Origin: Vicinamibacteraceae bacterium
GTDB taxonomy: Bacteria > Acidobacteriota > Thermoanaerobaculia > Multivoradales > Multivoraceae
Length of the DNA stretch: 32,272 nucleotides
Reading direction: 5' to 3'
Assembly (NCBI GenBank): GCA_012270995.1
Contig: JAAXHG010000083.1
Span: forward strand, 1 to 32,272
Shown here: in pieces, positions 7,881 through 16,140 of the stretch
Position numbering within the stretch: position 1 is the stretch's first letter
How the letters are laid out: every line of letters starts with the position of its first letter
Position numbers and translations under genes: made by a program
Notes under the pieces: generated by a model
What the model was told of the DNA's origin: nothing
Seen by the model: only the letters and a program-made list of their open reading frames with translations
Database searches by the model: none

Positions 7881-10433
7881 ATGAAGGCAGCCCGCAGAGT
7901 CTGGACTTTGGCCCTCGCAGCGGGGCTCTTCTTCGCCTTCACGGCCCCGGTGGCCGCGCAGGAGGAGAGGGGGGAGACCCGCAAGGAGAGGCGGGAGCGC
8001 CGGGCGGCGATGGAAGCGGCCGAAAAGGCGCTGCCGCTCGAGTTCAAGAAGTTCCTCGACGACGTCCACTACCTGATCTCCGAAACGGAGCGCGAGGCGT
8101 TCCTCGCCGTCACCCAGGACTACCAGCGCCGCGCCTGGATCGAACGGTTCTGGCGCGTGCGGGACTCCTATCCCGACACGCCGCGCAACGAGTTCCGGGC
8201 TCGCTGGGAGGAGCGCCTGCTCTACGTCGAGCAGGAGTTCGAGGGCAAGCGATCGGACCGCGCGTGGATGTTCCTCCTCAACGGCGAGCCCGACGGACGG
8301 CTCAAGTTCCAGTGCACGATGGTCACCTGGCCGATCGAGATCTGGTTCTACCGGCGCAGCGATCAGGTCGGCCACGAGTTCTTCCTGCTGTTCTACCGCC
8401 GCGCCAACCAGCCCATCTACGAACTCTGGCACCCTAGCGACGGCCTCGACCGGCTGCTGGACTACGGCGTCAGCGCCCAGGGCGTGGCCGGCGAAATCCA
8501 GAGTTGCAAGGACGGCGACGTCGCCGCGTCCGCCATCAACTGGCTGCTGCGTTCGAACGGCATGGAGTTCGCCATGCTGATGGCGCGCCTGATCGAACCG
8601 CCCGAGGCCCCCTCGGCCGAATGGACGCTCACCTTCGAGGCCTACACGACGGACGTGCCCGAGGATGCCGAGCCCCTGGACGCCAGCCTCGAGGTCCGCT
8701 ATCCGGCGCGCTACCAGGCGCGGACCGTGGTCGAGACCCTGGTCGAGATCGACCCGTCCTCGGCCATGCCCGACACGGTGGGCGGGCAGTCGAGCTACAA
8801 CTTCTTCCTCACCGGGGAAGTCCTCCGCGAAGACGCGCTGTTCGAGAACTTCCGCTACAAGTTCGACCTGCCGCTGGGCAGCGCCGCGAGTGTCGACGGC
8901 GCACCCATCCTGCTCTCCTTCGAACGGCGGCTACGGCCGGGCGACTACCGCCTAGTGCTCAAGATCGAGGACCTGAACGGCGCGCGCTTCGCCCGCCTGG
9001 AGCAGCCCCTCGAGGTGCCGACCCTCGAGGCGCCCGCCGCCCGGCAGCTCGATCCCGCGGTGCAGAAGATCATCGACCAGGCGGAGGCCGTGCTCTCGAG
9101 CGAGGCGCCCACCGTGCAGCTCCTCGAACCGCCGGGCGAACTCCAGACCGGCCTGGTGCGCTTCGACACCCTGGCGACCGGCGACATCGCCGAGATGCGC
9201 TTCTGGCTCGACGGCAACCAGGTTGCCCGCAAGCGCCGGGCGCCGTTCTCGGTCGAGCTCGATCTCGGCTCGGTGCCCCGGGTCCACGTCCTGCGCGCCA
9301 CCGCCCACGACGAGGACGGCGCCGAGGTCGCCTCGGACGAGATCTCCATGAACTCCGGCCGCAACCGCTTCGCCCTCCGTTTCGCGGAACCGCGCGAAGG
9401 CGTCAAGTACGAGGGCGAAGTCCAGGTCGAGATCGACCTCGCCGTGCCCGACGGAAGCCTGGTCGAGCGCCTGGAGCTCTTCTTGGGCGACGAGCCGGTC
9501 GCCACCCTCTACCAGGAGCCCTTCAGCCAGCGGGTCGAACTGCCGCCCGGCGACGAGATCACCTACCTGCGCGCCGCCGCCTTTCTGGTCGACGGCAACT
9601 CCACCGACACCGTCGTCTACGTCAACGCGCCGGACTACCTGGAGATCCTCGACATCCAGTACGTCGAGCTCTACGCGACCGCGCTGTACCGATCGGGCCG
9701 GCCCTACGAGGACCTGCGCGCCGACCAGGTGACGATCCTCGAGGACGGCGCGCCGCAGGAGATCCTGCGCTTCCAGCGGGTGACCGACCTGCCGGTCCAC
9801 GTCCAGGTGATGCTCGACGTCTCGGCTTCCATGGTCGACCGTCTGGCCACCGCCCGCGAGGCCGCTCTCGGCCTATTCCAAAGCGCGATCACCCCCCGCG
9901 ACCGGGCGGCCCTGGTCACCTTCAACGACCACCCGTACCTCGCCTCCGACTTCACCAACGACACCGCCAAGCTCGCCGGGTCGCTCGCCGGCCTCAAGGC
10001 CGAACGCGGCACCGCCCTCTACGACGCGCTCGTCTTCGGCCTCTACTACCTGAACGGGATCAAGGGACAGCGCGCCCTGCTGCTGCTCTCCGACGGCAAG
10101 GACGAGAGCAGCCGCTTCAGCTTCGACCAGACCCTCGAGTACGCGCAGCGCTCCGGCGTCGCGATCTACGCGATCGGCCTCGGCCGCCAGGTGGGCGCGG
10201 CCAGGCGGGCGCTCTCCCGCCTCGCCACGCAGACCGGCGGCAGCTCCTTCTTCATCGGCAGCGTCGGCGAACTCGCCGGCGTTTACGACCAGATCCTCGG
10301 CGAGCTACGCTCCCGCTACCTGATCACCTACCAGTCGACCAACACCAGCGGCGACCGCCGCTTCCGCGAAATCGAGGTGGACGCCGAGGTTCCGGGCGTG
10401 TCGATCCGCGCGCTCAAGGGGTACTACCCGTGA
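7881..10433 (+). CDS. Secreted GWxTD-domain / VWA-domain protein, paralog 1
   Basis: The 850-residue product has a signal peptide (MKAARRVWTLALAAGLFFAFTAPVAAQ) and a charged linker. A GWxTD-type domain follows (ISETEREAFLAV, RAWIERFWRVRDSYPDTPRNEF, FLLNGEPDG), but the name-giving motif has decayed to GKRSDRA. Next come a second beta-rich region with FENFRYKF and RRLRPGDYRLVLKI, Ig-like beta modules with LDGNQVARKRRAPF and ELFLGDEPVATLYQEPF, and a C-terminal VWA domain. The VWA metal site is intact: DVSAS from D646, TALYD and LLSDGKDESS. GWxTD proteins are common in Acidobacteriota and relatives. Their biochemical role is not established, although envelope or extracellular adhesion or assembly is plausible for a VWA protein. 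ATG 7881 follows a TTG at 7878 and has no clear Shine-Dalgarno. The stop overlaps the next gene in a GTGA. Confidence 0.9.
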   Translation: MKAARRVWTLALAAGLFFAFTAPVAAQEERGETRKERRERRAAMEAAEKALPLEFKKFLDDVHYLISETEREAFLAVTQDYQRRAWIERFWRVRDSYPDTPRNEFRARWEERLLYVEQEFEGKRSDRAWMFLLNGEPDGRLKFQCTMVTWPIEIWFYRRSDQVGHEFFLLFYRRANQPIYELWHPSDGLDRLLDYGVSAQGVAGEIQSCKDGDVAASAINWLLRSNGMEFAMLMARLIEPPEAPSAEWTLTFEAYTTDVPEDAEPLDASLEVRYPARYQARTVVETLVEIDPSSAMPDTVGGQSSYNFFLTGEVLREDALFENFRYKFDLPLGSAASVDGAPILLSFERRLRPGDYRLVLKIEDLNGARFARLEQPLEVPTLEAPAARQLDPAVQKIIDQAEAVLSSEAPTVQLLEPPGELQTGLVRFDTLATGDIAEMRFWLDGNQVARKRRAPFSVELDLGSVPRVHVLRATAHDEDGAEVASDEISMNSGRNRFALRFAEPREGVKYEGEVQVEIDLAVPDGSLVERLELFLGDEPVATLYQEPFSQRVELPPGDEITYLRAAAFLVDGNSTDTVVYVNAPDYLEILDIQYVELYATALYRSGRPYEDLRADQVTILEDGAPQEILRFQRVTDLPVHVQVMLDVSASMVDRLATAREAALGLFQSAITPRDRAALVTFNDHPYLASDFTNDTAKLAGSLAGLKAERGTALYDALVFGLYYLNGIKGQRALLLLSDGKDESSRFSFDQTLEYAQRSGVAIYAIGLGRQVGAARRALSRLATQTGGSSFFIGSVGELAGVYDQILGELRSRYLITYQSTNTSGDRRFREIEVDAEVPGVSIRALKGYYP

Positions 10434-13072
10434 GGTTGTGGGTTGGGCCCGCAGCGGGCGACGCAGCCAGAAACTCGCGCCGGCCGAAGGCCGGCACCTT
10501 CGCCACAGCCTGCGCCGCTCTCCTCGCTGCCGCCGCCCAGGCCCAGGACGACGCCACCGACCCCACCACCCTCGACCGCCGCCACGCGGACTTCCTCGAC
10601 GCCGCCGACGCGATCCTCACGGACACCGAGCGGCGCGTGTTCGGCGAACTCCGGCACGGCTATCATCGCGACGCCTTCGTCCAGCGCTTCTGGAGCGTCC
10701 GCGACCCCTATCCCGAAACGCCGCAGAACGAGTTCCGGGAGCGCTTCGATCGCCTGCGGGAGCTAGCCGACGAGCGGTTCGGCGGCGCCCGGGGCGCCCG
10801 TTTCGAGGCGCTGCTCCTGCACGGGGAGCCGCAGCGCGCGTTCACCACCACCTGCCGGCTGCTGCGTACCCTTCACATCTGGCACTACTCGCACAGCCCG
10901 GTCGTGCGCGGCGAGTTCTACCTCGTCTTCCTGCGCCAGGAGGGCGACTACCGACTGTGGACGGTCGCGGACGGGCTGTCCGGCGTTCTCATGTTCACCG
11001 GTCCGACGATCGACCGCGACTCCCGGATCGAGGAGATCAACCGCGAGTGCGCGCGCGGCGGCGACGTGCTGACCGCGCTGGCGCTGGCGCTCGACTGGGA
11101 GGCGATGGGCGGCGAACCCGAGCCCGGCCAAGGCAACGACGAATGGGCGCTCGCCTTCCTCGACCGCAGCACGGAGGCGCCCGCCGGCGCGACGCAACTG
11201 CCGGCCGAGATCGCGATGCGCTACCCGGGACGCCGGGGCAGCCGCACCGTGGTCCAGGCGATCGTCGGCATCGATCCGGCCCGCCTGCCCGATGCCGAGG
11301 ACGGCCGCCGGCGCTTCCTGCTCGACGGCGAGGTGCTGCGGCAGGGCGAGCTGTTCGAGAACTTCCGCTACCGGTTCGAGCCGCGGACCCGTTCCCCCGC
11401 CACGGGCGGCGAAGCGATCCCTCTGGTCATGCAGCGCTACCTGCGACCCGGCGCGTACCGCCTGGTGGTCAAGGTGCGCGACCAGGACAGCGGCAGCTAC
11501 TTCGTCGCCGACGCCGACATCGACGTGCCGCTCGTGCCACGAAGGGACGCGGAACCGAGCCAGGTCGAGGCCAGCGACGATCCGGCGCGCGCGAGCCGCT
11601 CCGCGGCTGCGCGCCTGGTGCCGGCCAGAAGGCCGGCGCACCCAGTGGCTGCGGCTCCGGGCGGGCACGACTGGCTCGCCGAAGCGAACGCGGCCGCACC
11701 CCTTGACACCGCGCCGGACGATTACACCGTCCGCATCCTGCCGCTGCCCGAACGGCTTCTCGTCGGCCGGGTCCGGATCGGCGCCGACGCCGAGGGGGCG
11801 GACATCCACCGGGTCGCCTTCTCCCTCAACGACCGCGAGCTGATCAGTAAGCGGCGACCGCCCTACCAGGTGGAGATCGACCTGGGGCCGGCGCCGCGCA
11901 TCCACACGCTGCGGGCGAACGCCTACGATCCACAGGGAAGCCTGCTGGCCAGCGACGAGGTGCTGCTCAACTCCGGGCCCCACCGCTTCACCGTCCGCCT
12001 CACCTCGCCCCAGCGCGGCGCCAACCACACGCGGAGCGTCCGCGCGGTCGCCGAGGTCGAGGCGCCACGCCACGAGCGGCTGGACCGGGTCGAGTTCTTC
12101 CTCAACGACACGCGCACCGCGACCCTCTACCAGTCCCCCTTCGAGCAGCCGATCCGGATCGACCCGGGCGAGCCCCTGTCCTACGTTCGCGTGGTGGCCC
12201 ACCTGGAGAGCGGCGCCTGGGCCGAGGATCTCGTCTTCGTCAACTCCCGCGACCGGGTCGAGTACGTCGACGTCGCCCTGATCGAGCTCTACGTCTCGGT
12301 CACCGACCGCTCCGGGGCGCCGCTGACCGGCCTGGCCGAGAGCGACTTCCAGGTCTTCGTCGACGGCGAGGCGCAGACCCTCCAGCGTTTCGACCAGGCC
12401 GCCAACCTGCCCGTCCACGCCGGTATCCTCTTCGACACCTCGACCTCCATGGTCGACCGCATCGACGCCGCCGAGGAGGCCGCCCTCCACTTCTTCGAAC
12501 TCGTCCTCGGGCCGCACGACCGCGCCTGCCTCATCACCTTCAACGACCGGCCCGACCTCGCCGTCGGCTTCACCGGTTCCAGGGAGACCCTGGCCGGCGG
12601 CCTGGCGGACCTGACGACCGAGGGAGAGACCGCCCTCTACGACAGCGTGCTCTACGCCCTCTACTACTTCGGCGGCCTGCGCGGCAAGCGGGCGCTGATC
12701 CTGCTCACCGACGGCGGCGACTCCAGCAGCGAGCACCACTTCGACGACGTGCTCGACTTCGCCCGCCGCAGCCAGGTGGCGATCTACAGCATCGGCATCG
12801 ACATCGACCAGCGCGAACTCCTCGTCCGGGGCCGCCTGCAGCAGCTCTGCAACGAGACCGGCGGCCGCTGCTTTTTCATCACCGGAGCGTCCGAGTTGAA
12901 GCGCGTCTACGAGCGGATCGAGACCGAAGTCCGCTCCCAGTACCTGCTCGCCTTCGAGTCTCCCGAGGGCGACCCCGACGCCTTCCGCAAGGTCGACGTG
13001 AAGCTCGCCAACCCCCGACCCCAGGGCCGCCGCGGCGTCAAGGTCCAGACGATCCCGGGCTACTTCCAGTGA
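10430..13072 (+). CDS. Secreted GWxTD-domain / VWA-domain protein, paralog 2
   Basis: The 880-residue product is collinear with its upstream paralog. It has a signal peptide, a GWxTD-type region (LTDTERRVFGEL, FVQRFWSVRDPYPETPQNEF, LLLHGEPQR), LFENFRYRFEPR and YLRPGAYRLVVKV. Ig-like parts follow (FSLNDRELISKRRPPYQVEIDLG, FFLNDTRTATLYQSPFEQP), then a VWA domain with an intact metal site (DTSTS from D669, TALYD, LLTDGGDSSS). The start is GTG 10430, overlapping the previous stop as GTGA, and the only other close start is TTG 10436. Either way the signal-peptide n-region (NSRRPKAGT) is encoded by a palindromic repeat at 10479-10495. A second copy at 11620-11637 is in frame in the linker before the Ig-like region, where this protein has a longer spacer than paralog 1. 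The two proteins are probably co-translated and may act together. Confidence 0.9.
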   Translation: MRLWVGPAAGDAARNSRRPKAGTFATACAALLAAAAQAQDDATDPTTLDRRHADFLDAADAILTDTERRVFGELRHGYHRDAFVQRFWSVRDPYPETPQNEFRERFDRLRELADERFGGARGARFEALLLHGEPQRAFTTTCRLLRTLHIWHYSHSPVVRGEFYLVFLRQEGDYRLWTVADGLSGVLMFTGPTIDRDSRIEEINRECARGGDVLTALALALDWEAMGGEPEPGQGNDEWALAFLDRSTEAPAGATQLPAEIAMRYPGRRGSRTVVQAIVGIDPARLPDAEDGRRRFLLDGEVLRQGELFENFRYRFEPRTRSPATGGEAIPLVMQRYLRPGAYRLVVKVRDQDSGSYFVADADIDVPLVPRRDAEPSQVEASDDPARASRSAAARLVPARRPAHPVAAAPGGHDWLAEANAAAPLDTAPDDYTVRILPLPERLLVGRVRIGADAEGADIHRVAFSLNDRELISKRRPPYQVEIDLGPAPRIHTLRANAYDPQGSLLASDEVLLNSGPHRFTVRLTSPQRGANHTRSVRAVAEVEAPRHERLDRVEFFLNDTRTATLYQSPFEQPIRIDPGEPLSYVRVVAHLESGAWAEDLVFVNSRDRVEYVDVALIELYVSVTDRSGAPLTGLAESDFQVFVDGEAQTLQRFDQAANLPVHAGILFDTSTSMVDRIDAAEEAALHFFELVLGPHDRACLITFNDRPDLAVGFTGSRETLAGGLADLTTEGETALYDSVLYALYYFGGLRGKRALILLTDGGDSSSEHHFDDVLDFARRSQVAIYSIGIDIDQRELLVRGRLQQLCNETGGRCFFITGASELKRVYERIETEVRSQYLLAFESPEGDPDAFRKVDVKLANPRPQGRRGVKVQTIPGYFQ
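10479..10495. repeat. Palindromic repeat in a signal-peptide coding region
   Basis: GCCGGCC - GAA - GGCCGGC, followed by ACCTTC as in the intergenic copy. It is translated as RRPKAG within the n-region of the second GWxTD protein. Confidence 0.88.
11620..11637. repeat. Palindromic repeat, in-frame linker copy
   Basis: GCCGGCC - AGAA - GGCCGGC followed by GCACCCAGTGG. It encodes PARRPAHP in a linker of the second GWxTD protein. Confidence 0.88.
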
Positions 13073-13722
13073 GCGGGACCACGCCACTGGGTGCGCCGGC
13101 CTTCGGGCCGGCAGCCGAGGCCAGGCCGCGAAGCGGCGAGCCCGAAAGCCGTCTCGTTCTCGCATCCGCGTCCCCCCGCCGCCGCGAACTCCTCGAATCC
13201 CTCGACCTCGACTTCACGGTCCGCCCCGCCGCCGTCGACGAAACGCCGAACCCCGGCGAGCGCCCGCGCGACCTCGTCCGCCGCCTCGCCCGGGAGAAAG
13301 CCGAAGCCGCCTCCCGCGACGGCGAGTGGGTGCTGGCCGCCGACACGATCGTCGTCGAGAACGGCGACGTCCTCGGCAAGCCCCAGGACCGCGACCAGGC
13401 GAGGGAGATGCTCCAGCGCCTACAGGGCCGCTGGCACCTGGTCCTCACCGGCGTCGCCCTCAAGCCGCCCGACGGCGACACCCTGCACGCCGTCGAGAGC
13501 ACCCGCGTCCTGTTCGCCGAACTGACCTCGGAGCAGATCGGCTGGTACGCCGGCACCGGCGAACCCGACGACAAGGCCGGCGCCTACGCCGTCCAGGGCC
13601 TCGGAAGCCTGTTCGTCCTGGAGATCGACGGCAACTACAGCAACGTCGTGGGGTTGCCGCTGCCGACGGTGCGGCAGTTGTTCGAAGGTGCGGGGAGTGA
13701 CGTGAGGGCGTTTCGGCGGTAG
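13069..13722 (+). CDS. maf: Maf-family nucleotide pyrophosphatase
   Basis: Maf proteins are cytoplasmic house-cleaning enzymes that hydrolyse non-canonical or pyrimidine NTPs to monophosphates. The 217-residue product has the family core from residue 28: RLVLASASPRRRELLE, VDETPNPGE, LAREKAEAA, VLAADTIVV, LGKPQDRDQAREML, TGVALKP, YAGTGEPDDKAGAYAVQGLGSLFV and NYSNVVGLPL. These fit the dTTP/UTP pyrophosphatase (YhdE) subgroup. The start is GTG 13069, a GTGA overlap with the VWA gene. No other ATG, GTG or TTG occurs in frame before the conserved core. The 27-residue leader is therefore genuinely translated, and it contains a palindromic repeat (13095-13112). The leader is absent from typical Maf proteins, which start just before the LASASPRR motif. 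Confidence 0.95.
   Translation: MSGTTPLGAPAFGPAAEARPRSGEPESRLVLASASPRRRELLESLDLDFTVRPAAVDETPNPGERPRDLVRRLAREKAEAASRDGEWVLAADTIVVENGDVLGKPQDRDQAREMLQRLQGRWHLVLTGVALKPPDGDTLHAVESTRVLFAELTSEQIGWYAGTGEPDDKAGAYAVQGLGSLFVLEIDGNYSNVVGLPLPTVRQLFEGAGSDVRAFRR
13095..13112. repeat. Palindromic repeat at the Maf N-terminus
   Basis: GCCGGCC - TTCG - GGCCGGC preceded by CCACTGGGTGC, the reverse complement of the flank of the copy at 11620. It is translated within the Maf leader (GAPAFGPA). Confidence 0.88.
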
Positions 13723-13862
13723 AGGCTGAGCTGCTCCACACGGCGACGCTCCCCGGAAAGCGCTCGCAGAAGAGATCTCCGTCTACGAGGAGCACTTCAG
13801 AATGGGCGTCTCTGTCCCGCAATGACGACCCACAGCCGCCGACCGAAGGCCGGCGACCTTGA
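13723..13862. other. Intergenic region with one palindrome
   Basis: These 140 bases lie between the convergent maf gene and the broken secreted gene. Near 13837-13858 there is a variant palindrome (GCCGACC-GAA-GGCCGGC). Nothing else was recognised and no T-run terminator was seen. Confidence 0.4.
13837..13858. repeat. Palindromic repeat, variant
   Basis: GCCGACC - GAA - GGCCGGC then GACCTT, with one arm mismatch. It lies between maf and the broken secreted gene. Confidence 0.7.
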
Positions 13863-14357
13863 TCAGGAACTACCCACAGAATCCGGCACAAGCTCCCGGC
13901 CCGTCGACGACGCAGCCGCCGCATCGGCGCAGGCGACCTGGAACTCCGCGAACAGATCCGCGGGCGGGGCCGGCGTCGCGCCGGTGAGGTCCGTGACCGT
14001 GACCCGCACGGTCTGGGCGGCTTCCCTGTCCGCGTTGGACGCCGCGCAGCGGGTCGTATCCGGCGCCACCTCGACCGTCCACGAGAAGGTCAGTTCGGCG
14101 CTCCGCACGTGTTAGGAGTACGTAACCGTTTCCCAACCGTCGTCGGCGGCATTCCGGAGAGCCCGCGCCACGAAGCCGCCTCCATGCCCGTTGCGCCGGG
14201 AATTCGGGTCGGTCGTCCCCCGGAGATCGGCGAACCATGGAGCCGTGTGGAGTTCATCCGCCGGGGCCTGCTGCAATTGAGACGCCACCGGCGTGGCTGC
14301 GAACGCCAAGGCAAGGCAACCCAAGGCCCATGCGGCTACGGTTCGATTGTTCTTCAT
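13863..14357 (-). pseudogene. Broken secreted hypothetical gene (in-frame TAA)
   Basis: A gene starts at ATG 14357 with a good Shine-Dalgarno (GAGGGG, nine bases upstream) and a clear signal peptide (MKNNRTVAAWALGCLALAFAATPVASQ). It stops at a TAA at 14112-14114 after 81 codons. The same frame continues directly with protein-like sequence (HVRSAELTFSWTVEVAP, then QTVRVTVTDLTGATPAP) to a TGA at 13863. The two halves together would give a secreted protein of about 164 residues with a beta-rich C-terminus. The simplest reading is a nonsense mutation, and a sequencing error at one base is the alternative. An 81-residue exported peptide could still be made. No family was recognised. Confidence 0.6.
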
Positions 14358-14439
14358 CGCATCCAGCCCCTCGTAGTTTCGCGGCGCGCGAGACAGACAC
14401 GGCAAGCGCCGCCGATCCGCTACCCGACTATCGCCAAAG

Positions 14440-15708
14440 CTAAGCGCCGAACTTCGCCAGCTTCCCGGCGTTCGCCAGCAGCAACCCCATCAACTCGCTC
14501 GACGGGATCGTGCCGACGGCGCCGCGGATCGCCTCGGTCTCCGTGAACCGGGCGCAGTCGTCCACGAAGCAGCACTCCGACCACAGGAGCAACGGCACGG
14601 GGTGCCAACTGTGTGCCTTCATCGGCGCCGGGGTCGAGTGGTCGCCGCTGATCGCCAGCACATCGGGCCCCAACCCCAGCAAACGCGGCAACAGCGCGTC
14701 GACTTCCTCGATCACGCCGACCTTGGCCGCGAGGTCGCCGTCCTCGCCGGCCATGTCGGTGCCCTTGACGTGGAGGAAGAAGTAGTCGAAATCCGCCCAG
14801 CACTGCTCGAGACGGTCGAGCGCCTGCCCGAAGGAGTTGCCGCAGTCCAGGACCTCCATCCCGCAAGCCCTCGCCACGCCGCGATACAGGGGATACCCGG
14901 CCAGGGCGGCGGGCCGCAGGCGGTGGAGTTCGTCCACGCCCGGAAGCGCCGGTAACCAGGAGAAGCCCCGGAGCAGGAAGGTGTTCGCGCGCTCCTCGGC
15001 CCGCAGCTCCCGCTGCAGCTCCTCGACCACCGGACCGATCCGGCGGGCCGTCTCCCAAGCGGCCTCGCCCGAGCCGCCCGCGACCGAGCCGCCGCTCGCT
15101 TCGATCGGCAGCGGCCGCGTGCCCAGCTGCTGCGGGTCCGTGTCGGCAAGCCCCGGCTCGAGCGCCGCTGTCCCGTCGGCTGCCCGGAACAGAAGCACGA
15201 ACCGGTACGCCTCGCCGGCATGGACCTCGACCCCGACACCGTCGCCGAGCACCCCGCCGTCGGCCTCGATCCGCCGGGCGAGCAGCCTGCAGATCCGCTC
15301 GCCCTCCGCGGTCGGGATCCGCCCGGCCCGCCGATCCAGCAGCAGACCGTCCCCGTCGACGGTGGCGAAGTTCCCCCGCGCCACCACCGTGTCGGGCGGA
15401 ACCTCCAGGCCGAGGCCGAGCGCCTCCAGCACGCCGCGGCCGATGTCGGCACCCGGCGAATCGGGCTCATAGCCGAACAGGGCCAGGTGACCGGGCCCGC
15501 TGCCCGGCGTGATCCCCGTCCCCGCCGGCACCAGGCGGCCCAGCGCCGACCGCGCCGCGAGATCGTCCAGGATCGGGGTGCGCGCAACTTCAAGCGCCGT
15601 CCGCGGCTGGTCGGCGGTTCGCAGGTCGCCGACGCCGTCGAGCACCAGCAGGACGATCCGCCGATCGTTCCGCAGCGCTAGGCGCGTCAACAATTCCTGA
15701 CGCGTCAT
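14440..15708 (-). CDS. apgM: 2,3-bisphosphoglycerate-independent phosphoglycerate mutase, ApgM type
   Basis: This cytoplasmic glycolytic/gluconeogenic enzyme interconverts 3- and 2-phosphoglycerate and belongs to the alkaline phosphatase superfamily. The 422-residue product has the metal-binding VLDGVGD (D24), the ITPGSGPGHLALFGYEP segment with the candidate phosphorylated serine S70, and RGNFATVDGDG. Further on are FFLHVKGTDMAGEDGD and the C-terminal metal site AISGDHSTP. Sequence and length fit the archaeal-type ApgM rather than the longer GpmI. The start is ATG 15708, and the frame open farther upstream is a shadow of the neighbouring gene. It is last in a likely three-gene unit with the small protein at 15720 (11-base gap) and the macrodomain protein. 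Confidence 0.92.
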   Translation of the reverse strand: MTRQELLTRLALRNDRRIVLLVLDGVGDLRTADQPRTALEVARTPILDDLAARSALGRLVPAGTGITPGSGPGHLALFGYEPDSPGADIGRGVLEALGLGLEVPPDTVVARGNFATVDGDGLLLDRRAGRIPTAEGERICRLLARRIEADGGVLGDGVGVEVHAGEAYRFVLLFRAADGTAALEPGLADTDPQQLGTRPLPIEASGGSVAGGSGEAAWETARRIGPVVEELQRELRAEERANTFLLRGFSWLPALPGVDELHRLRPAALAGYPLYRGVARACGMEVLDCGNSFGQALDRLEQCWADFDYFFLHVKGTDMAGEDGDLAAKVGVIEEVDALLPRLLGLGPDVLAISGDHSTPAPMKAHSWHPVPLLLWSECCFVDDCARFTETEAIRGAVGTIPSSELMGLLLANAGKLAKFGA

Positions 15709-15719
15709 GCCGGCGCCGC

Positions 15720-16136
15720 CTACGCCACGAAGTACGCCGACGCCCGGATCTGCACCCGGGCCCGGGGCTGGAAGCCGCCGCCGTGCAGCCGCAGCGCCGT
15801 GTCCCCCGACAGCACCGGCAGGACGATCCAGCCGTCGAACGTCTCGCCCCGCTGGTACGGCGAGACGACAGGTTCGAGTTCGGCGAGCCGCGTCCAGTGA
15901 CCGTTCTCCGCAAAGTTCGCCCGCAGCTCCAGGTACGCCTTGTCCAGGTCGATGTTCTTGCTTTCGCGCGGGTGCCACACCGAGACGACGAACCGCATCT
16001 CGTCGTAGCGGTGCGTGTCCAGGCGTTCGCCCTGCTCGTGCGTCAACGGGTAGACGAACGCCCCCTTGTTGTCCGTCGCGTAGATCTCCGGCGTGGCCGT
16101 GAAGGCCACGTGGAGCGGCTGTGCGTTCCGGCTCAA
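15720..16136 (-). CDS. Hypothetical protein, 138 residues
   Basis: No family was recognised. The product has no signal peptide or membrane segment and looks mostly beta-stranded with many aromatic residues (YDEMRFVVSVWHPRES, LDKAYLELRANF, FDGWIVLPVL, RVQIRASAYFVA). The start is uncertain. The longest form begins at TTG 16136, four bases after the macrodomain stop, while a GTG ten codons in (VAFTATPEIY) is an alternative. Close packing between the macrodomain gene and apgM supports a real coding region and co-transcription. The good codon pattern and the absence of any better frame on the other strand add to this. Confidence 0.65.
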   Translation of the reverse strand: MSRNAQPLHVAFTATPEIYATDNKGAFVYPLTHEQGERLDTHRYDEMRFVVSVWHPRESKNIDLDKAYLELRANFAENGHWTRLAELEPVVSPYQRGETFDGWIVLPVLSGDTALRLHGGGFQPRARVQIRASAYFVA

Positions 16137-16140
16137 GTCT

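Noticed and set aside
8504..13072. A 1522-codon open frame on the plus strand
   Set aside because: Only the part from 10430 is protein-like. The upstream part is an Arg/Pro-rich shadow of the first GWxTD gene, open because of high GC.
10763..13165. An 800-codon open frame on the minus strand opposite the second GWxTD gene and maf
   Set aside because: Its translation is low-complexity Val/Asp/Gly-rich antisense sequence with no recognisable domain, while the plus strand has clear domains.
5344..13858. CRISPR array from the repeated GCCGGCC units
   Set aside because: Spacing is irregular, units are kilobases apart, there are no spacers and no cas genes.
14600..15960. Long minus- and plus-strand open frames in and around apgM
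   Set aside because: Only the 14440-15708 frame carries phosphoglycerate mutase motifs. The others are shadows.
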